Below, piece by piece: positions 45,415 to 55,551 of a DNA stretch of 64,000 nucleotides. The DNA comes from Selaginella moellendorffii (Eukaryota > Streptophyta > Lycopodiopsida > Selaginellales > Selaginellaceae). Location: assembly GCF_000143415.4 (NCBI RefSeq), contig NW_003314324.1, positions 140,655 to 204,654 of the forward strand. Direction: 5' to 3'. Numbering within the stretch: position 1 is the stretch's first letter; each line of letters begins with the position of its first letter. The notes below the pieces were generated by a model. That model searched no databases and was not told the origin of the DNA. It saw only the letters and a list, made by a program, of their open reading frames with translations. Made by a program: the position numbers and the translations under genes.

Positions 45415-46560
45415 TGTCGTGAATATGACTTCGGGTATCAAAAGTTACCTGTCAATTGTCCTTTTAAATATTTTTTCCTTACTACCACGACGGCAGGAGG
45501 TCAGTATTGCTAGACTTTTTATTAGTCTCCATCTAAGCTAGTTGAGAAACTAGTCATCATATGTGCACTTAGATTGGAAGGGCACTAAGGAAAGAAATCT
45601 TAAATTATCATTTGTTAAGCAAACTTAACATAGTGATGAGAAATTTATGATGTTGATTTGCACTTGCTAGTGTTGGGAACCCTTATGATATTAAGTTTAG
45701 TCCCTCAATATTGCTATATGATAGCTTACCGTGTCTATCACTATCATATCCTTTGTGTTAGTCTCAATTCGATCCCAAATGTTATTTATAGAAAATGTCT
45801 AAATTTGCTTATTTGGCATATCTATGGAATGTAGAGATTGTCTTGAATACAATGGTGTTCGTCTCGTGTCCAAATTCACAATCTAAGGATATTCCATATT
45901 TAGTAAGTTTAAAACTTGTTCCAAAGGCTAACTCCTGATATTAAGGGAGGGTTGGGGTGAAAGCCCAAAACATATGTTCCTCAAGAAGGGGGGGAGGGGG
46001 GGGCACGGGATGTGGGGGATTCCAAATGTATAATAAGGATATTGAGTAGGTCGGGTATGGGTGACAAACCTGAGGCATAATTTAGCTCCTGCTTGCGTGT
46101 CTATCTCTTTGTTCTGCGTCTAGCTTGGGTCTAAGCCCAAGTTCCACCATGCTAGCTGATGGAGTACCTATATCCTTGCATTAAGCCACCAATATGCTTA
46201 AATAGTGCCAAACTCTTAACTCCATTTTGTGTGCTAGTTTTGGCATTAAGATGTTAGATGCTCTAAAACTATTCTAAGTTTCTCCACACTCTTGTTCCTT
46301 TGCTCCTTGGGGCTGTACATTCAAGAGTCATTCCATGCTCCAATACTATTCCTCCTTAGCTCTATACTTGGGAGTTTGGCATTATTCCTTCATTTAGTGG
46401 CCCAAGACCCTGAAATTCAAGTTCCGCACCACTATCCTTTGGACACGTGGCATGTGGCATGTGGCATGTGACACGTGGCATATGGAGGTTTAATATCTAT
46501 TTCATGGTTATCCTATGGTAAATCATTATAGGATAAAGGGTAAAAACTACATGCACTATA
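45415..46560 (+). repeat. Old LARD-B 3' LTR
   Basis: TGTCGTGAAT...GCACTATA, 1146 bp, the same length as the young LTR but clearly diverged. Core, poly-G run, G-box cluster and hairpin are all recognisable. Confidence 0.87.
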
Positions 46561-47844
46561 ATATCTCTTAAGGCTACAAATGTTACTTTATTGTCTTTAT
46601 TCTGTAATGTCATGAACTTTTATAATTTTTTCCAGACTCTTTGAAGTAGAAGTTAGAATGGACAGGGATGACTCAAGGATTTAAATAATACTAACATGAT
46701 CAACACTAAAAACTGAATTAATATGTGACACAATAGTAAAAATTAGCTGTGACAATGTTGTGTATGTAGAATTGGAGGAAAGTTACCTTACCTTCTTTCT
46801 TCATGGTAAATCCTTAGTGCATTGTTTCTTGTTTTTAGTGTTTTGATATTTCCTGATGATTGTCATTATGATATTAATTGGAAAGTTATAGATGATGTAA
46901 TTTTATTTCTAGAGGATTTTGAGGATTGAGTTTTTGGGAAGATGATGTTTACGAGTTTAAATGGGTTTCTAATGAAAAATTCATAAAATATCTTTGGAAA
47001 AAAGTTGGAAATTTCACACAGTAGGTATCAATTCTTTAATTTACTATATAATTTTTTCTCTTTGCCTTTTATTCTTTCTCAACATTTTCTTTTTCTCAGC
47101 CTTCTTCTAACACATTAATCATTTATGATTTTTTTATTTTAGTGGTGAGTTAAATATTTTCTATTCTTTTCATATTAATCTAAATGTTAAATGTGTGTAT
47201 AAAGTTAAAAATCTTGCTTTTATTTCATTAATGGAGTCTTTCCTTTGTTCTTAAGGTTGCTAAAATTTTAGGTTAGGTGTTTTTTCTTGATATAAGTGTG
47301 ATTGAGTGTCTTTGTTTTAAGGAATTTTTCTACTCTCATAATAAAGTACACTTTTCTATTAATTTTTTTCTTGAGCAATTTTTCCATTTTCTTTTAAAAT
47401 ATAGACTTTTCTAGTAATTTTCTTATCTCAAATGCTGACTTAGATGTAAAGAAGGCTAAGTGGTATAAAGTTTTTATTTATGTTTTAGTAGGTAAAGTAT
47501 TTTATAATAAGATATCTTTTATTATCCAGCTTTTTTACTTATATGGAGTTTATTATAAAAAGAGATTCTTTGTTATCTAAATTTTGAGTACATTTCTTTT
47601 CTTTTTTTATTTCTCCATTTCCACTTTAACAGCTATTGAAAGTTTTTCTTTCAATACTTTTTTATCCATTTCTTCTTCTTCTATAATATTTCTTCTTTAA
47701 TTTTTCTTACTTTCTTTGACATTTTTTTCTTGAGAAAAGAAGGTAAAAGGAATGGATAGCCCCTAATGGTGGAATGAGGATATAATAGTGGAGCAATGAC
47801 AAATGACATGAATTGTTGGCAAGAACATTTGGCCCCAATGCCCT
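46561..47844. other. AT-rich spacer without recognised gene
   Basis: Poly-T and poly-A rich sequence with no usable frames. It is similar in composition to 9050-11100. Confidence 0.5.
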
Positions 47845-47935
47845 TGAGATTGAAGAGTGTTGATCTGCTTTGCTATATCCTTCAAACTACTTGCATAATC
47901 TTGAATGGACTCGTCCTTCTTCTTGCAAAGTGGAC

Positions 47936-48420
47936 AACAGGTGTTTCTCAAGGGCATTCCAACAGCGTTTCAACTTGCTGCCGCTGGACATGTGGCCACC
48001 AAATATTTGATGAGGTCGTTAACGAGATGTTAGCACTAGGAGGATCTCAGTTTCTCGAAGAAATCCCTCGCAATTTGGCTATGTTTGCTGGTTCTAAGGC
48101 CAAAGTCTCGATCTGGGACAGGCTAGGGCCACGCCAGGAGGATGCTGCCAAAGAACGCAAACAAGAAGGTCAAAACGAGCGAAAGAGAAAGAAGAAGCGC
48201 AAAAATAACGGTCTCTGTAATATCTGTAAAAAGCCAGGACACTTCGCCCGGGAGTGTACAGATGAAGCGGCCAAGATCCGGAAGGAAATCAGGAACAGGA
48301 AGCAAGTCGCCAATTACGCACGAGCAGAGCAAGATGCTGTCACTGATGGTAGCTTGTTCATGGCTCAAGCTGTAGCAGAGTCAAATTCCCTTGCCAAGAA
48401 CAGAGGTGATCTGGATTGAC
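47936..48420 (+). pseudogene. Copia gag with CCHC zinc knuckle
   Basis: Typical copia gag with a basic Lys/Arg/Glu stretch and the knuckle CNICKKPGHFAREC at about 48217-48258. The frame ends in TGA at 48418-48420 just as protease begins in another frame. An antisense gag piece precedes it. Confidence 0.85.
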
Positions 48421-49320
48421 AGTGGAGCCAATCAGCATATCTCCAAAGCCTTTTCTCGCATTTAGAAGACGTTCCAGACAGGAAGTGAATTTACCTCGGC
48501 AATGACTACTCGGTACAATCAAGGTTCGATTTGCCACAACTCGCGAGTTCAGGCATGGTTGACGGTCTTCACATCACTTCTCAGAAGCTGAGGTTTTGTG
48601 AGCCGTGCATTCTTGCCAAGCAGCACAGATTTCCTTTCAAGGCTGGTGCTGCTACAAGAGCTACCGAGAATTTAGAGCTAGTCCACTCTGACGTGTGTAC
48701 GATGCCGGTACTTTCTCAAGAGAAGAGGCTCTATTTTGTGACCTTTGTAGACGACTATTCCAGGATGATCGCAGTGAAGTTTCTAGCTCGCAAATCTGAG
48801 GTGCTCAACGAGTTCCAGCTTTTTAGAACTCGAGCAGAGTTGCAGACTGGCAAGAAACTCAGGAAATTTCGAAGTGATGGTGGTGGAGAATATGTCTCTA
48901 AAGATTTTATCAAATATTGTGACGAAGCTTGGGTTGAGAGGCAGTATTTAGTTCCAGATACACAGCAACACAATGGCACAGCTGAGCAAGCCAACCGAAC
49001 GCTCGAAGCAGCTCGCTCCTTATTATGAGATTCTGGTTTGCCCAAGTCCTTTTGGTGTGAAGCCGTTGCTGTTGCAGCTGATCTGCAAAACCGTCAGATC
49101 ACATCAGCAGTGAGCGACGAGGCACCATTTGAGCGTTGGTATGGCAGAATTTTTGGATGCATAGCGTATGCATTTGTGCCAAGGAAGCATTGCACCAAGC
49201 TTGAAGATTGCAGCGTGAAGGCAGTTCTAGTCGGCTACAGTGATCACATGAAGGCTTACAAGCTCTTCAGTTTGTCCTCATAGAAGATCTTCCACAGTCG
49301 TGATGTGATCTTCAATGAAA
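48406..49320 (+). pseudogene. Copia protease start and integrase
   Basis: The protease active site appears as WIDSGANQHIS at about 48412-48444. After a deletion come the GAG-pre-integrase block (CEPCILAKQHR) and the integrase core with HSDV, the DDYS block, SDGGGEY and NGTAEQANRT, so the acidic triad is kept. Stops lie at about 49026 and 49281. Reverse transcriptase is missing. Confidence 0.87.
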
Positions 49321-49484
49321 CACGGACGTATGCAACCAGAAATCTTCCGTGATCTGTGGTTTCCCCAGATCAATACCCTTTCCATACGAGCCTGCGCTCT
49401 TGATCCCCAAGTCAACCGTCAACGGTTTATGATTCTCGAAGAAGACCCTAGCGCACCAGCAGTAGGTACGAATACGATACGAAT

Positions 49485-49955
49485 ATGTTGGAATAGCATA
49501 TTCTCCAGAGCTCTCTAGAGGCGCGGTAGGCAGTTAGAGGATACCAGAGAGAAGGGGCTTTGTAGCCTCTTGTGATGAACGATTTTGATGGCAGAGATTT
49601 CCATGGATGGCGAACTCAGATGCAGTTTTTCTTCATGGAGAAGAACCTTTGGGATATAGTCTCTGGGACAGAGGCATGTCCAGCAACGACAGAGGTTGCA
49701 GCCGAGAAAGCGAGCTCTTGGAATCCTTGGACGCGCAGTGGGGAAGATTTATTGGTGTCACCTTGACACATCCCTGACAGCCGAGAATTGGGAAGCACTA
49801 AAGACAGTGCTTGGCAGAACCAACAAGACCAATATAATTGAGATGAAAACCAAGTTCAACAGCATGGTCAAGAAGAAGGATGAGTCCATTCAAGATTATG
49901 CAAGTCGTTTGAAGGATACAGCGAAGCAGATCGACACTCTTCAATCTCAAGGGCA
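49485..49955 (+). pseudogene. Copia LTR piece and gag start, sense
   Basis: TGTTGGAATAGC at 49485 is a typical copia LTR start. The LTR has lost its end and the primer site, and runs into the gag N-terminus (FDGRDFHGWRTQMQ) at about 49573. A frame break lies at about 49765. Confidence 0.75.
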
Positions 49956-50760
49956 TGATTTCCTTCCGGATCTTGGCCGCTTCATCTGGGCGAAGTGTCC
50001 TGGCTTTTTACAGATACCGTTATTTTTGCGCTTCTTCTTTCTCTTTCGCTCTTTTTGACCTTCTTGTTTGCGTTCTTTGGCAGCATCCTCCTGGCGCGGC
50101 CCTAGTCTATCCCAGATTGCGACCTTGGCCTTAGAAGCAGCAAACATAGACAAATCGAGAGGGATTTCTTCGAGAAACTGAGATCCTCCTAGCAAAGTTT
50201 CCAGTGCTAACATCTCGTTAACGACCTCATCAAATGTCCAGCGGCAGCAAGTTGAAACGCTGTTGGAATGCCCTTGAGAAACACTGTGACAAGGTCACTG
50301 TCGTCCACTTTGGTGGGAGATTGAAGAGTGTCTATCTGCTTCGCTGTATCCTTCAAAAGACTTGCATAATCTTGAATGGACTCATCCTTCTTGACCATGC
50401 TGCTGAACTTGGTTTTCATCTCAATTAGATTGGTCTTGTTGGTTCTGCCATTAGTGCTTCCCAATTCTCGTTAGCTGTCAGGGATGTGTCAAGGTGACAC
50501 CAATAAATCTTCCCCACTGCGCGTCCAAGGATTCCAAGCGAGTGTTTTGTCTGTTCCACTCTTTCTCGGCGGACATGCCTCTGTCCCAGAGACTATATCC
50601 CAAAGGTTCTTCTCCATGAAGAAAAACAGCCATCCCAGAAAAACTAGTGCTCCGATACCATGATAAGGATGAACACTGTCTCGTGCATCACAAGAGGCTA
50701 CAAAGGCCCCTTCTCTCTGGTATCCCGGAGAATATGCTATGCCAGCATATTCGTATCAAC
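49956..50760 (-). pseudogene. Copia gag and LTR end, antisense
   Basis: On the minus strand this holds the LTR end (CCTTATCA), the primer site TGGTATCGGAGC (50661 to 50650), the gag start, middle and zinc-knuckle part. It is inverted relative to 49573-49955, so 49600-49955 can pair with 50300-50640. Confidence 0.8.
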
Positions 50761-51214
50761 TTCTTCCACGCACATGTTGCCGCAGGTTGGTGGCATGGAA
50801 GACCTTCGGTGGCATGAAGCACAGGAACGTGATAAGCAATGGTGGCTGTTTACCAAGCTGCCCAGGACATGCCTGTGGATCTCTTCTAAATTTCAAACAA
50901 AGTTTAAGTTGCTGGCAAACGTGAATGCATCATACATGTAGAGAATGAAGAAGCTACCGCCTGATGGTTGTTTCCGTCCGTCTGTTGGGCTGATTGATAT
51001 TTTGTATTAGGTTTGTCGGTTGTTTCTTGCGTTGAGCTGAAGCTCTCAAACACGATCTATGCATCTCCGAGAGTGCTGTGCAATCCACTGTCCACGTTGC
51101 TACGTCTTTCAACGCGATCTGTCGAAAATTTTCCTGGAGTCTCTAGTCTGTTGCACCTCCCATGTGCAGTGCCAATGCCAATGCCAATGCCAGTGTTGTT
51201 CACATCCATTCCAA
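50761..51214. other. Spacer without recognised gene
   Basis: Short frames only. A short GCCAAT hexamer run lies at about 51168-51196. Confidence 0.4.
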
Positions 51215-51400
51215 GTTTGCCCAAGACCAAAGCAATGTCTACAGCTCTGGAGTGGTGGGAACTCTTAACAGGTGTGGAAGCAACAAGCGTCTCCGAGTAA
51301 AGAGCCAAACTCCACATGAGTGGATTCTAGATGAAGGAAGAGAGGATCTCTGCCAGGTGTTTGATCTAGCATTGCCTCTCGCTGATGTTGATGGATTCCT
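51215..51400 (+). pseudogene. LRR receptor kinase fragment
   Basis: It matches the second exon of the receptor kinase at 4633-4952: the stretch around GDVYSYGVV (here damaged), then LRV(K)SQTPHEWILDEG and REDLCQVFD. Only about 60 codons of the kinase C-terminal lobe remain, with a frame break near 51270 and loss of the last part. Confidence 0.85.
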
Positions 51401-51654
51401 GAGTGCTAGGGCAGCTTAACCAAAGGTAATACCTCTTTAATAGACCATTTACTTCAGTGTTTGAGAGCACTAAAGCTCTCCACATTAAGGTATTTCTATT
51501 TTCCCTTAACTGCTTTAAGGCTCAAGGCTTAACCATACTAAGTTTATGTTCAAGTGTCAACATACGTGGAGTCGTGCTCTCTATGCTGACAGATATTAAC
51601 TCGTACGTCTCTACTCTCCGATCCACGGTAGGAAATAACACAAAAGCAAAGAGG

Positions 51655-51795
51655 AGTCGATTCCAAACTTGAGCTTAAACTTGTCTCTAGACAAATTGCA
51701 AACCATGAACTACCAGGAAATGGCTGGCAGAAAAGCTCGTCGACATCTTTCGCTGGAATCAACAAACTCGATTGGTAAGCATAGCATAGAGGCAT
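51655..51795 (-). pseudogene. Fucosyltransferase fragment
   Basis: The minus strand matches about 375-520 of the intact fucosyltransferase, including the motif DVDELFCQPFPGSSWF. Both ends are missing. It follows the kinase fragment as in the intact locus. Confidence 0.8.
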
Positions 51796-51917
51796 TACAC
51801 CACGTACAAGATCATGAGATGAGACGAGAAAACTCTAGATTGATCCATCCCGCATTTGAAAGAAATCCCACGTTCTCAGCTACTTTTTCGAGGTTTTTTT
51901 TGCTATAACTATAGATC

Positions 51918-51946
51918 GGGTATGCAGCTCAAATGGTAAATGTCGT
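51918..51946 (+). repeat. tRNA-Ala-derived 5' fragment
   Basis: TATGCAGCTCAAATGG matches the plant tRNA-Ala 5' end and A box (ATGTAGCTCAGATGG) with a few changes. No anticodon arm follows. Confidence 0.5.
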
Positions 51947-51949
51947 GCC

Positions 51950-52034
51950 ATAGCTAACATCTACGTGCCAACCATTATCAAGAACTTGGGGATGCCAGCT
52001 ATCGCTCCCCAGTGCCCAAGAGCGCTCCTCTCAG
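51950..52034 (-). repeat. tRNA-Ala-derived SINE-like repeat, copy B
   Basis: On the minus strand a decayed tRNA-Ala 3' part (GGCATC end) is followed by AAGTTCTTGATAATG and TTGGCACGTAGATGTTA. The non-tRNA tail also follows the tRNA-Ala remnant at 52971, so head and tail travelled together. Confidence 0.6.
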
Positions 52035-52970
52035 ATTGATCCTACAATGATCGCCCAAGCTGGAGATTGTTATTTGGCTGCCGCAGGGGAGCGCATCTGC
52101 CCATGCTCACGGCCTAGCTCAAGAATAGGAGCATGAGCTTTCCTCGTGATATTGGTTATGCCACTGCTTTTTCCACTTTCCTGCTTGCAGGCCTCCACAA
52201 AACTAATTGCTGCCTATCTTCAAGCTCTCACTGGGCTTAGCTACAGCAGGAACCTGGCAATCCTGATGGGAGCCAAAAAAACGAGCTTTTTCGCTTGTTC
52301 CATCATAGCAGCCTCCTTGCAGTGATGGGCTGCTTGTGGAGGTTCCCCTGGCAGGCCCCGAGGATCGTGATGCATTCGAAATTTAAATGTTAGGAAAATA
52401 AATAATAAGCATAACACATTAAGGTTACCTTGAGTGTTTTACACTAGAGAAAAGTTTAGCACGTGAGGAGCGGTATGCTTATATTTTCACATGGTTTGCT
52501 TCTTCGCAAAGAGCCAGAATTAGTTGTGAAACCATTTTGAGCTTGAGTTTACCTCTTTTGTAACCCTGTGACAAAACGAGTGTTGAACATTGCTTATTTG
52601 ATTCGTGTGTAAAACGATAAAGGGAATCTGTCTCGCTGGCGAATAGTTTCCACAAACGTTTTGAAGAGCCTGCATCATTGAACGAGGAGTTTTCCAAGAA
52701 TCTTCAAGAATTTTACGCCTACTCTCAGCAGACTAATGACCGTAACCACAACAAGAATCCTCCTTGACGAGCTGGTGTTAGCACAGAACAACCATGATTA
52801 GAAGTCAGATGCGAGAGCGCCATAGAGGTAAGCACTTAAACAAAGAGGAAAGAAAAACTCTTCTGATCCTGTGATGAGACAGTTTCTCTCGATTGAATTT
52901 AATTATCGCCACAAGCCATTGACGCTCCATCCCAACGATCCCAGCGAAGCCAGACTTGATCAATGTAAAT
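52035..52970. other. Spacer without recognised gene
   Basis: No frame with a recognisable family and no further repeat was seen. Confidence 0.4.
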
Positions 52971-53083
52971 GGGGATGTAGCTCAGATGGTAGAGCGCTTG
53001 CGAGAGGCACCGTGATCGATCCCCGGCATCTCTAAGTTCTTGGTAATGTTTGAAATGTTTTTGGCGCGTAGATGTTATCTAGG
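52971..53083 (+). repeat. tRNA-Ala-derived SINE-like repeat, copy A
   Basis: 52971-53033 is a nearly perfect plant tRNA-Ala with acceptor stem, D arm (A box TAGCTCAGATGG) and T arm (GATCGATCC). About nine bases including the anticodon loop are deleted. The tail TAAGTTCTTGGTAATG...TTGGCGCGTAGATGTTA follows and is shared with copy B. It cannot act as a tRNA. Confidence 0.7.
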
Positions 53084-53245
53084 ATTCATAATGGGGAACG
53101 GCTCGATCCTCTCAGGCACGAGATCCCAATGGAAGAGATTGTTGAGAGTATGATTCTGAAAATGAGATTGAGGTTTGTATTCTCTCCATTTTTCAATCTT
53201 AATTTAGTTGCAGAACCAGCGAAGCCAGACTTCCACATCCGTTTG

Positions 53246-53525
53246 GGAGGAAATCTGAAGAGAGGAACCGGGAAAGGCTCACAAAAGAGTTCTTTCAGAT
53301 AATCCCTTTGCCCTGGCTCAATTGAGAAAGTTGCAGCTATGAATAACACTTTAACTCTTCCAAATTATAAACTTGGGAATCCTTATTACTGGGACTAGAG
53401 GAAGTAATCCTTGCGCATAGAGCATGGAGTTCTTCGTAAGCTCGAAGCCTCTGAACGAGGTATGGTGATGGCATATACTGTGAGGTTTGCCTTTTATATT
53501 GATGCTGCTCAACGATCATCATCCT
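53246..53525 (-). pseudogene. Fucosyltransferase fragments
   Basis: The minus strand at 53385-53525 matches the region before the catalytic domain (EQHQYKRQ..., YLVQRLRAYEELHALC). 53246-53300 matches LKELFCEPFP. The part between is deleted and frames differ. It is a third broken fucosyltransferase copy. Confidence 0.8.
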
Positions 53526-53671
53526 TCAGCAACAATGATCAGATTGTTGATGGTTGAGATTTAAATTCCACTCAAAACTTCTACTTTTTTCAACATTAAA
53601 CACAAACTGCGAGCAGACTTTTTTTCATTTGCTTTGCCATTGGTGAATTCTAATTTTTAATTTTAATCTAC

Positions 53672-53717
53672 AATACTGGTGGGAGTCGAACCGCTTCCAT
53701 TGGGCCACAGGACAGTT
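53672..53717 (-). pseudogene. tRNA-Arg-like remnant without anticodon arm
   Basis: The minus strand reads TGTGGCCCAATGGA, the plant tRNA-Arg D arm, directly followed by the T arm GGTTCGACTCCCACC. About 30 bases including the anticodon arm are missing. Confidence 0.5.
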
Positions 53718-54063
53718 ACGGCACCCACACGCTTGCTCCGGAGATAGTTTGGTGGAGACACGAAAAAAATATCGCGCAGCACAATGTGCTGTGCGGCTGT
53801 GCCTACTCATTCCTTCTGTCAAGTGGCCAGTTTCCAGAAGAGAAAGAACGTTCTTTCTTAAACAAAGAAAAAAAACAAAGCTTTTCTCTCCTTGGTGTTT
53901 AGCTTTTATCAAATCTCTGTTTCTTTGCGAGGATCTTTACACAAAAAAAGCCAGCCTTGGTCGAAAACCAAGCAACCGATGGAGTGACGAGCCGAGCCGA
54001 GCCGAGCAAACTCTTGTGAAGTTTCCCCTCCATCGAAAGAAGAGGAGCATTTCGATCGATCTA
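53718..54063. other. Spacer, 3' flank of SMI1/KNR4-like gene
   Basis: No gene is seen. It should hold the 3' untranslated region of the minus-strand gene ending at 54064. Confidence 0.5.
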
Positions 54064-55551
54064 CTACCCCTGTGCGACGAATGATGCCAGCATGCCAATC
54101 CTCTGAGCAACCTGTGGAGACACCTTCTTTGCTCGGGCTCGCCGCTCGCCCGAGGCTCCAAAGTCGAAGCAAAGCGTCTCGGCTACGTCGTGAACGCTCC
54201 ACCCGGCCTTTCGCAGCGAGCACGAGAGATAGTCGAGATGGAAAGCCAGTCCCTCGAGGACCGTCTGCCGGTCCGGCATCCCCCTCTTGTGATCCGAGCA
54301 CGAAGACGCCGCCCCGACAATCTCGGCTATGTCTTCCTCCTTCCACCCTCCTTGCCTCAGCTTGCTCGACATGTCCTCCACGGTTTCCTTCATCAGGCTC
54401 TCGGCACCGTTCTCCCACTCTCCATCGAATTCGAAGTAGTCGTCGCAGTCCGTGGCTGCCTGCTCGTCGTCTTCCAGATCGGACGTGGAAGCCACCGAGT
54501 TCATACTCTGCCCCTTCTCGGAGAGATCGCTCCAGAGCTCAATTCTGCGAACTCTGGAAGCTCTCGCTCGGCCCTGTGCGTCCCTCACGGACGGCGAGTC
54601 CTCGCAGCTCCCGTCGCAGCTGCTCCCGGACGAGCTCCTCGGACTTAAGACGCTCCTCGACGAGTCATTGGACTTCCTCCGGCAGGCCAGTGCGTCCAAG
54701 CTTCTGCTCCACGTCTCGGTCGAGCAGCTCGCCGAGAACTTTGTCACCAGTGGCGTCGCTCGGCAGCTGCTAGTAGCGCTGAACGACTCCATGTCCATAT
54801 CTTCCTCCTCGTACAGACTTAGAAACTCTTCACACTTGTCTTCACTCTTGGTTACCGGTCTCCCCGCGCTCTTGCCGCTGAAGTCACCCAAGAAAACTGG
54901 CTCTGGGACGTACGCACTGCTCCTTACGAGGGACCGAGACGCGAATGAATCTCTGTGGAAGAAGTCCGACACGTCCAGGCCGCAGCAGTAGACATCTCGT
55001 CCCTGTACGAAGAAGACTGGATTTCCTGCCCGGACTGGTGCCGCAGCGACGTAGCAGTGACCATAAACAGGGAGGAGCACTGGGGCCTTCTTAAGTTGTC
55101 CGCGAGCGATCTGGACGGCCTTGTGGAGCTCGGCTGGCCTTGGCCCCCACTGCTTCAACCAGAAAACTCCTCTCTCGACGTCGGCTAGGAGGCCAGCTCT
55201 CGGCTTGTTTATCCACATCTTGAGCTGCTGCGGACCGCCAGACCTCCAGTTGGGAAAGCCATCGCCGAGTGGAAGGCCCTCTCTGAGAATTCCTCTGAGA
55301 TCTGGTGGGAAAGTGAACTGAAAGAGGGCCTCGATCCTCTCGAACTCCTCCTCACTCAGACCCTTGTCGATGTGAACCCGGCATTTTCTCAAGCGCTCGA
55401 TCACGTTGATGCCGTATCCGGAGAAGGAGAAGGACACCTTCCGGCTCCCGGGAGAAGCCGGCAATGCAGGCCCGGCATTCGCCCTTGCCGACAGCCTCTT
55501 GAGGCCGGCGACATGAGCGTGCATATTGATCTTGTAGTCCGCTTCTACCAT
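54064..55551 (-). CDS. SMI1/KNR4-domain plant protein
   Basis: A single-exon frame of 495 residues from the ATG at 55551. The frame stays open 60 codons upstream (to 55731), but the protein match begins with MVEAD, so I chose this start. Residues about 45-215 form an SMI1/KNR4-like domain, with EEEFERIEALFQFTFPPDL, a GFPNWRSGG block and GNPVFFVQGRDVYCCG-like sequence. The plant family with this N-terminus is conserved but poorly characterised. Yeast SMI1/KNR4 coordinates cell-wall synthesis, and I do not transfer that role. Residues about 260-390 are Ser-rich and acidic, probably disordered. The C-terminus has two similar helices, SSKLRQGGWKEEDIAE and SCSLRKAGWSVHDVAE, about 55 residues apart. 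A splice acceptor-like TTTCCAG just upstream may mark a leader intron. Confidence 0.88.
   Translation of the reverse strand: MVEADYKINMHAHVAGLKRLSARANAGPALPASPGSRKVSFSFSGYGINVIERLRKCRVHIDKGLSEEEFERIEALFQFTFPPDLRGILREGLPLGDGFPNWRSGGPQQLKMWINKPRAGLLADVERGVFWLKQWGPRPAELHKAVQIARGQLKKAPVLLPVYGHCYVAAAPVRAGNPVFFVQGRDVYCCGLDVSDFFHRDSFASRSLVRSSAYVPEPVFLGDFSGKSAGRPVTKSEDKCEEFLSLYEEEDMDMESFSATSSCRATPLVTKFSASCSTETWSRSLDALACRRKSNDSSRSVLSPRSSSGSSCDGSCEDSPSVRDAQGRARASRVRRIELWSDLSEKGQSMNSVASTSDLEDDEQAATDCDDYFEFDGEWENGAESLMKETVEDMSSKLRQGGWKEEDIAEIVGAASSCSDHKRGMPDRQTVLEGLAFHLDYLSCSLRKAGWSVHDVAETLCFDFGASGERRARAKKVSPQVAQRIGMLASFVAQG

Larger units (their letters stand above)
30446..46560 (+). mobile_element. Old LARD-B: large non-autonomous LTR element with nested inserts
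   Basis: A partial 5' LTR (30446-31178) and a full 3' LTR (45415-46560) of one family flank a non-coding interior. A primer site (TTTGGTATCAAAGG) follows the 5' LTR, and a classical purine tract AAAGGGGGGAGAG precedes the 3' LTR. The interior carries a solo LARD-A LTR (31272-32916), a complete younger LARD-B (34428-41535) and a TRIM (42005-42850). The left half of the 5' LTR is lost at the chromovirus junction. No gag or pol remains. Confidence 0.87.
47845..50760. mobile_element. Rearranged Ty1/copia element with inverted gag copies
   Basis: Pieces of one copia family are present in both orientations: antisense gag (47845-47935), sense gag, protease and integrase (47936-49320), an LTR piece (49485-49572), sense gag start (49573-49955), antisense gag (49956-50640), and an antisense LTR end with primer site (50641-50760). 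Reverse transcriptase and RNase H are absent. Repeated insertion plus inversion is the likely origin. Confidence 0.83.

Noticed and set aside
54072-54773. 233-codon plus frame and overlapping plus frames to 54991
   Set aside because: Antisense shadows of the GC-rich SMI1/KNR4-like coding region, with no conserved motif of their own.
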